DNA of 64,000 nucleotides from Meconema thalassinum (taxonomy: Eukaryota > Arthropoda > Insecta > Orthoptera > Tettigoniidae). Below the pieces are notes generated by a model, which had not been told where the DNA came from, made no database searches, and worked only from the letters and a program-made list of their open reading frames with translations. Shown here piece by piece: positions 62,872-64,000 of the stretch. The stretch covers positions 188,546,813 to 188,610,812 of the forward strand of contig OX336397.1 of NCBI GenBank assembly GCA_946902985.2. The letters run 5' to 3'. The position numbers and the translations under genes were made by a program. Within the stretch, counting starts at the first letter, position 1; each line of letters starts with the position of its first letter.

Positions 62872-64000
62872 TAACTCTTCCACGTATTCCTAATCCACCC
62901 GCCATTACGGGCTCACATTCCAGAGCACTCAGGGCGCTATTTGCTATTGAAAATCGGTTCAAACAAGATGCCTCTGTTAAAACTCAGTATGCTTCCTTTA
63001 TGGAGGAATACGAATGATCTAATCACATGGAGATAATTTCTAAATCAGAAAAAATTGACCATGCCTTTAAGGAAATCGTTTATCTAAATCATCACCCGGT
63101 ATGGAAAAATTCTTTAACACAAGACAATATAAGAGTAGTTTTTAATGGGTCATCACCAGAATCCAATGGAGTCTCTTTAAATGATACCTTGCCATGTGGT
63201 CCCGCTATTCAAACAGATCTCACCTCTGTCTTGCTTAATTTTCGACGATTTTCTATTGCTGTAATCTCCGATATTAAACAGATGTACCGGCAGATTCTCG
63301 TAAATTCTGAGCAGCAAGATCTGCAAAGAATATTGTGGCGCGATGAGAGTTCCAAACCCATAAAAATATTTAGATTGAAGACTGTGACATATGGCCTGAA
63401 GCCTTCAGCCTTTCTTGCGATTCGGTCTCTCCACATGTTAGCAGAACAAGATGGTCATCTGTATCATCCTTTGGCCTCTGAGGCCATTTTATGTTGACGA
63501 TTTCTAGTATTCTTTCCCTAATATTTCTGAAGCACTCCTTGTGTGCGAAGATTTGAAATCCCTACTCCTAGGAGGTGGTTTTCCGCTCCGTAAATGGACT
63601 TCAAATTCTACTGAATTTATATCAACATTTTCTTCGGAGGTCCCAGTTAATACATTTGTTGCTATTCCTACTGAGGAAGCAGCCGTAAAAGCATTGGGTG
63701 TTTTTTGGTGTCCTTCTTCTGATACGGTCTCTTATCGGGTACATTTGTAAGAATCTCACCCTGTAACTAAGAGACAAGTTTTGTCAGAAATCGCAAAAAT
63801 CTTTGACCCTTTGCAATATATTGCTGCTATAGTTATTGTTGCAAAAAAATTCCTGCACAAGCTTTGGTCATTAAAATCTGACTGGGATGAAAAGCTCCCC
63901 TTCCCTCTTCTAGAAGAATGGTTAGAGTATCGCAGCAGCTTGCTAGATCTCTCCAAAGTTTCTATACCCCGCCTTTTAATTTCTAATCCCTTATGCCAGC
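62872..64000 (+). pseudogene. BEL/Pao reverse transcriptase, partial
   Basis: After the pre-RT segment, 63027-63497 reads NHHPVWKN, IRVVFNGSSPESNGVSLND and LPCGPAIQTDLTSVLLNFR, then AVISDIKQMYRQILV with the first catalytic Asp. The YVDD box is reached by frameshift at 63490-63501 (FYVDDF, then stop). The following frame from 63541 continues LGGGFPLRKWTSNS, KALGVFWCPSSD, a stop near 63750, then VTKRQVLSEIAKIFDPL to the window edge. Catalytic residues persist but the frame is broken several times. Confidence 0.9.

Larger units (their letters stand above)
60919..64000 (+). mobile_element. BEL/Pao retrotransposon, partial, decayed
   Basis: Domains in order: gag-like (DUF1759), CCHC knuckles, protease-region, RT, running off the window end. 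It carries at least five frame breaks or stops. RNase H, integrase and the 3' LTR are beyond 64000. Confidence 0.93.

Overview
This window reads as eukaryotic, AT-rich intergenic/intronic DNA from a large arthropod genome, most likely an insect. The reasons are several decayed non-LTR retrotransposons (LINEs), a mariner, hAT-type elements, tRNA-derived SINEs, Gypsy and BEL/Pao LTR elements, C2H2 zinc-finger exons and GTAAGT/CAG-type splice signals. There are no bacterial operons. The species cannot be fixed from sequence alone. Almost all recognisable protein coding belongs to transposable elements (TEs), most of it broken.

Layout. 1-7136: array of a 59-bp satellite with a duplicated block of about 2.5 kb inside it. 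7.4-8.6 kb: LINE relic. 10.2 and 15.4-15.85 kb: a 94-bp tandem repeat family, one isolated unit of which carries a small SINE-tail-like insertion. 11.9-13.4 kb: first of several Helentron/HINE-like elements (rolling-circle, DINE-1-type layout). 16.5-17.7 and 20.3-20.75 kb: two minus-strand C2H2 zinc-finger exons, the first partly intact, both decaying. 18.2-19.8 and 20.75-22.2 kb: LINE relics. 24.4-25.9 kb: a SINE split by a hAT element and by a MITE. 26.2-27.5 kb: a mariner with TA duplications and a broken transposase. 28.8-35.6 kb and 47.6-48.8 kb: a cluster of HINE-like elements, one split by a 970-bp hAT with a perfect 8-bp target duplication, another split by the Gypsy element.

35810-47576: a complete Gypsy-type LTR retrotransposon on the minus strand. 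It has two 2993-bp LTRs that are nearly identical, a GTAC target duplication, PBS, PPT and open gag, protease and pol frames. It is the youngest and best-preserved unit here. 49.3-54.7 kb: three LINE relics and a second SINE. 55.6-57.4 kb: a reverse SINE, a convincing 102-bp coding exon (minus) with start codon and both splice sites, an 88-bp minisatellite and a possible non-coding first exon. 57.8-60.4 kb: a Mutator-like transposon whose transposase of about 604 codons has a single in-frame stop. 60.9-64.0 kb: a decayed BEL/Pao element running off the right end.

How it fits together. The plausible host component is a minus-strand zinc-finger-type gene (5' exon near 56 kb, finger exons at 20 and 17 kb), but linking them is inference. 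Everything between would then be intron filled with nested TEs. The most interesting structures are the HINE-like family (ATGGCG-motif array at about 145-bp spacing, head-to-head copies sharing one terminal hairpin), the long-LTR Gypsy with an A9 frameshift site and a probable leader intron, and the nearly intact Mutator-like transposase.
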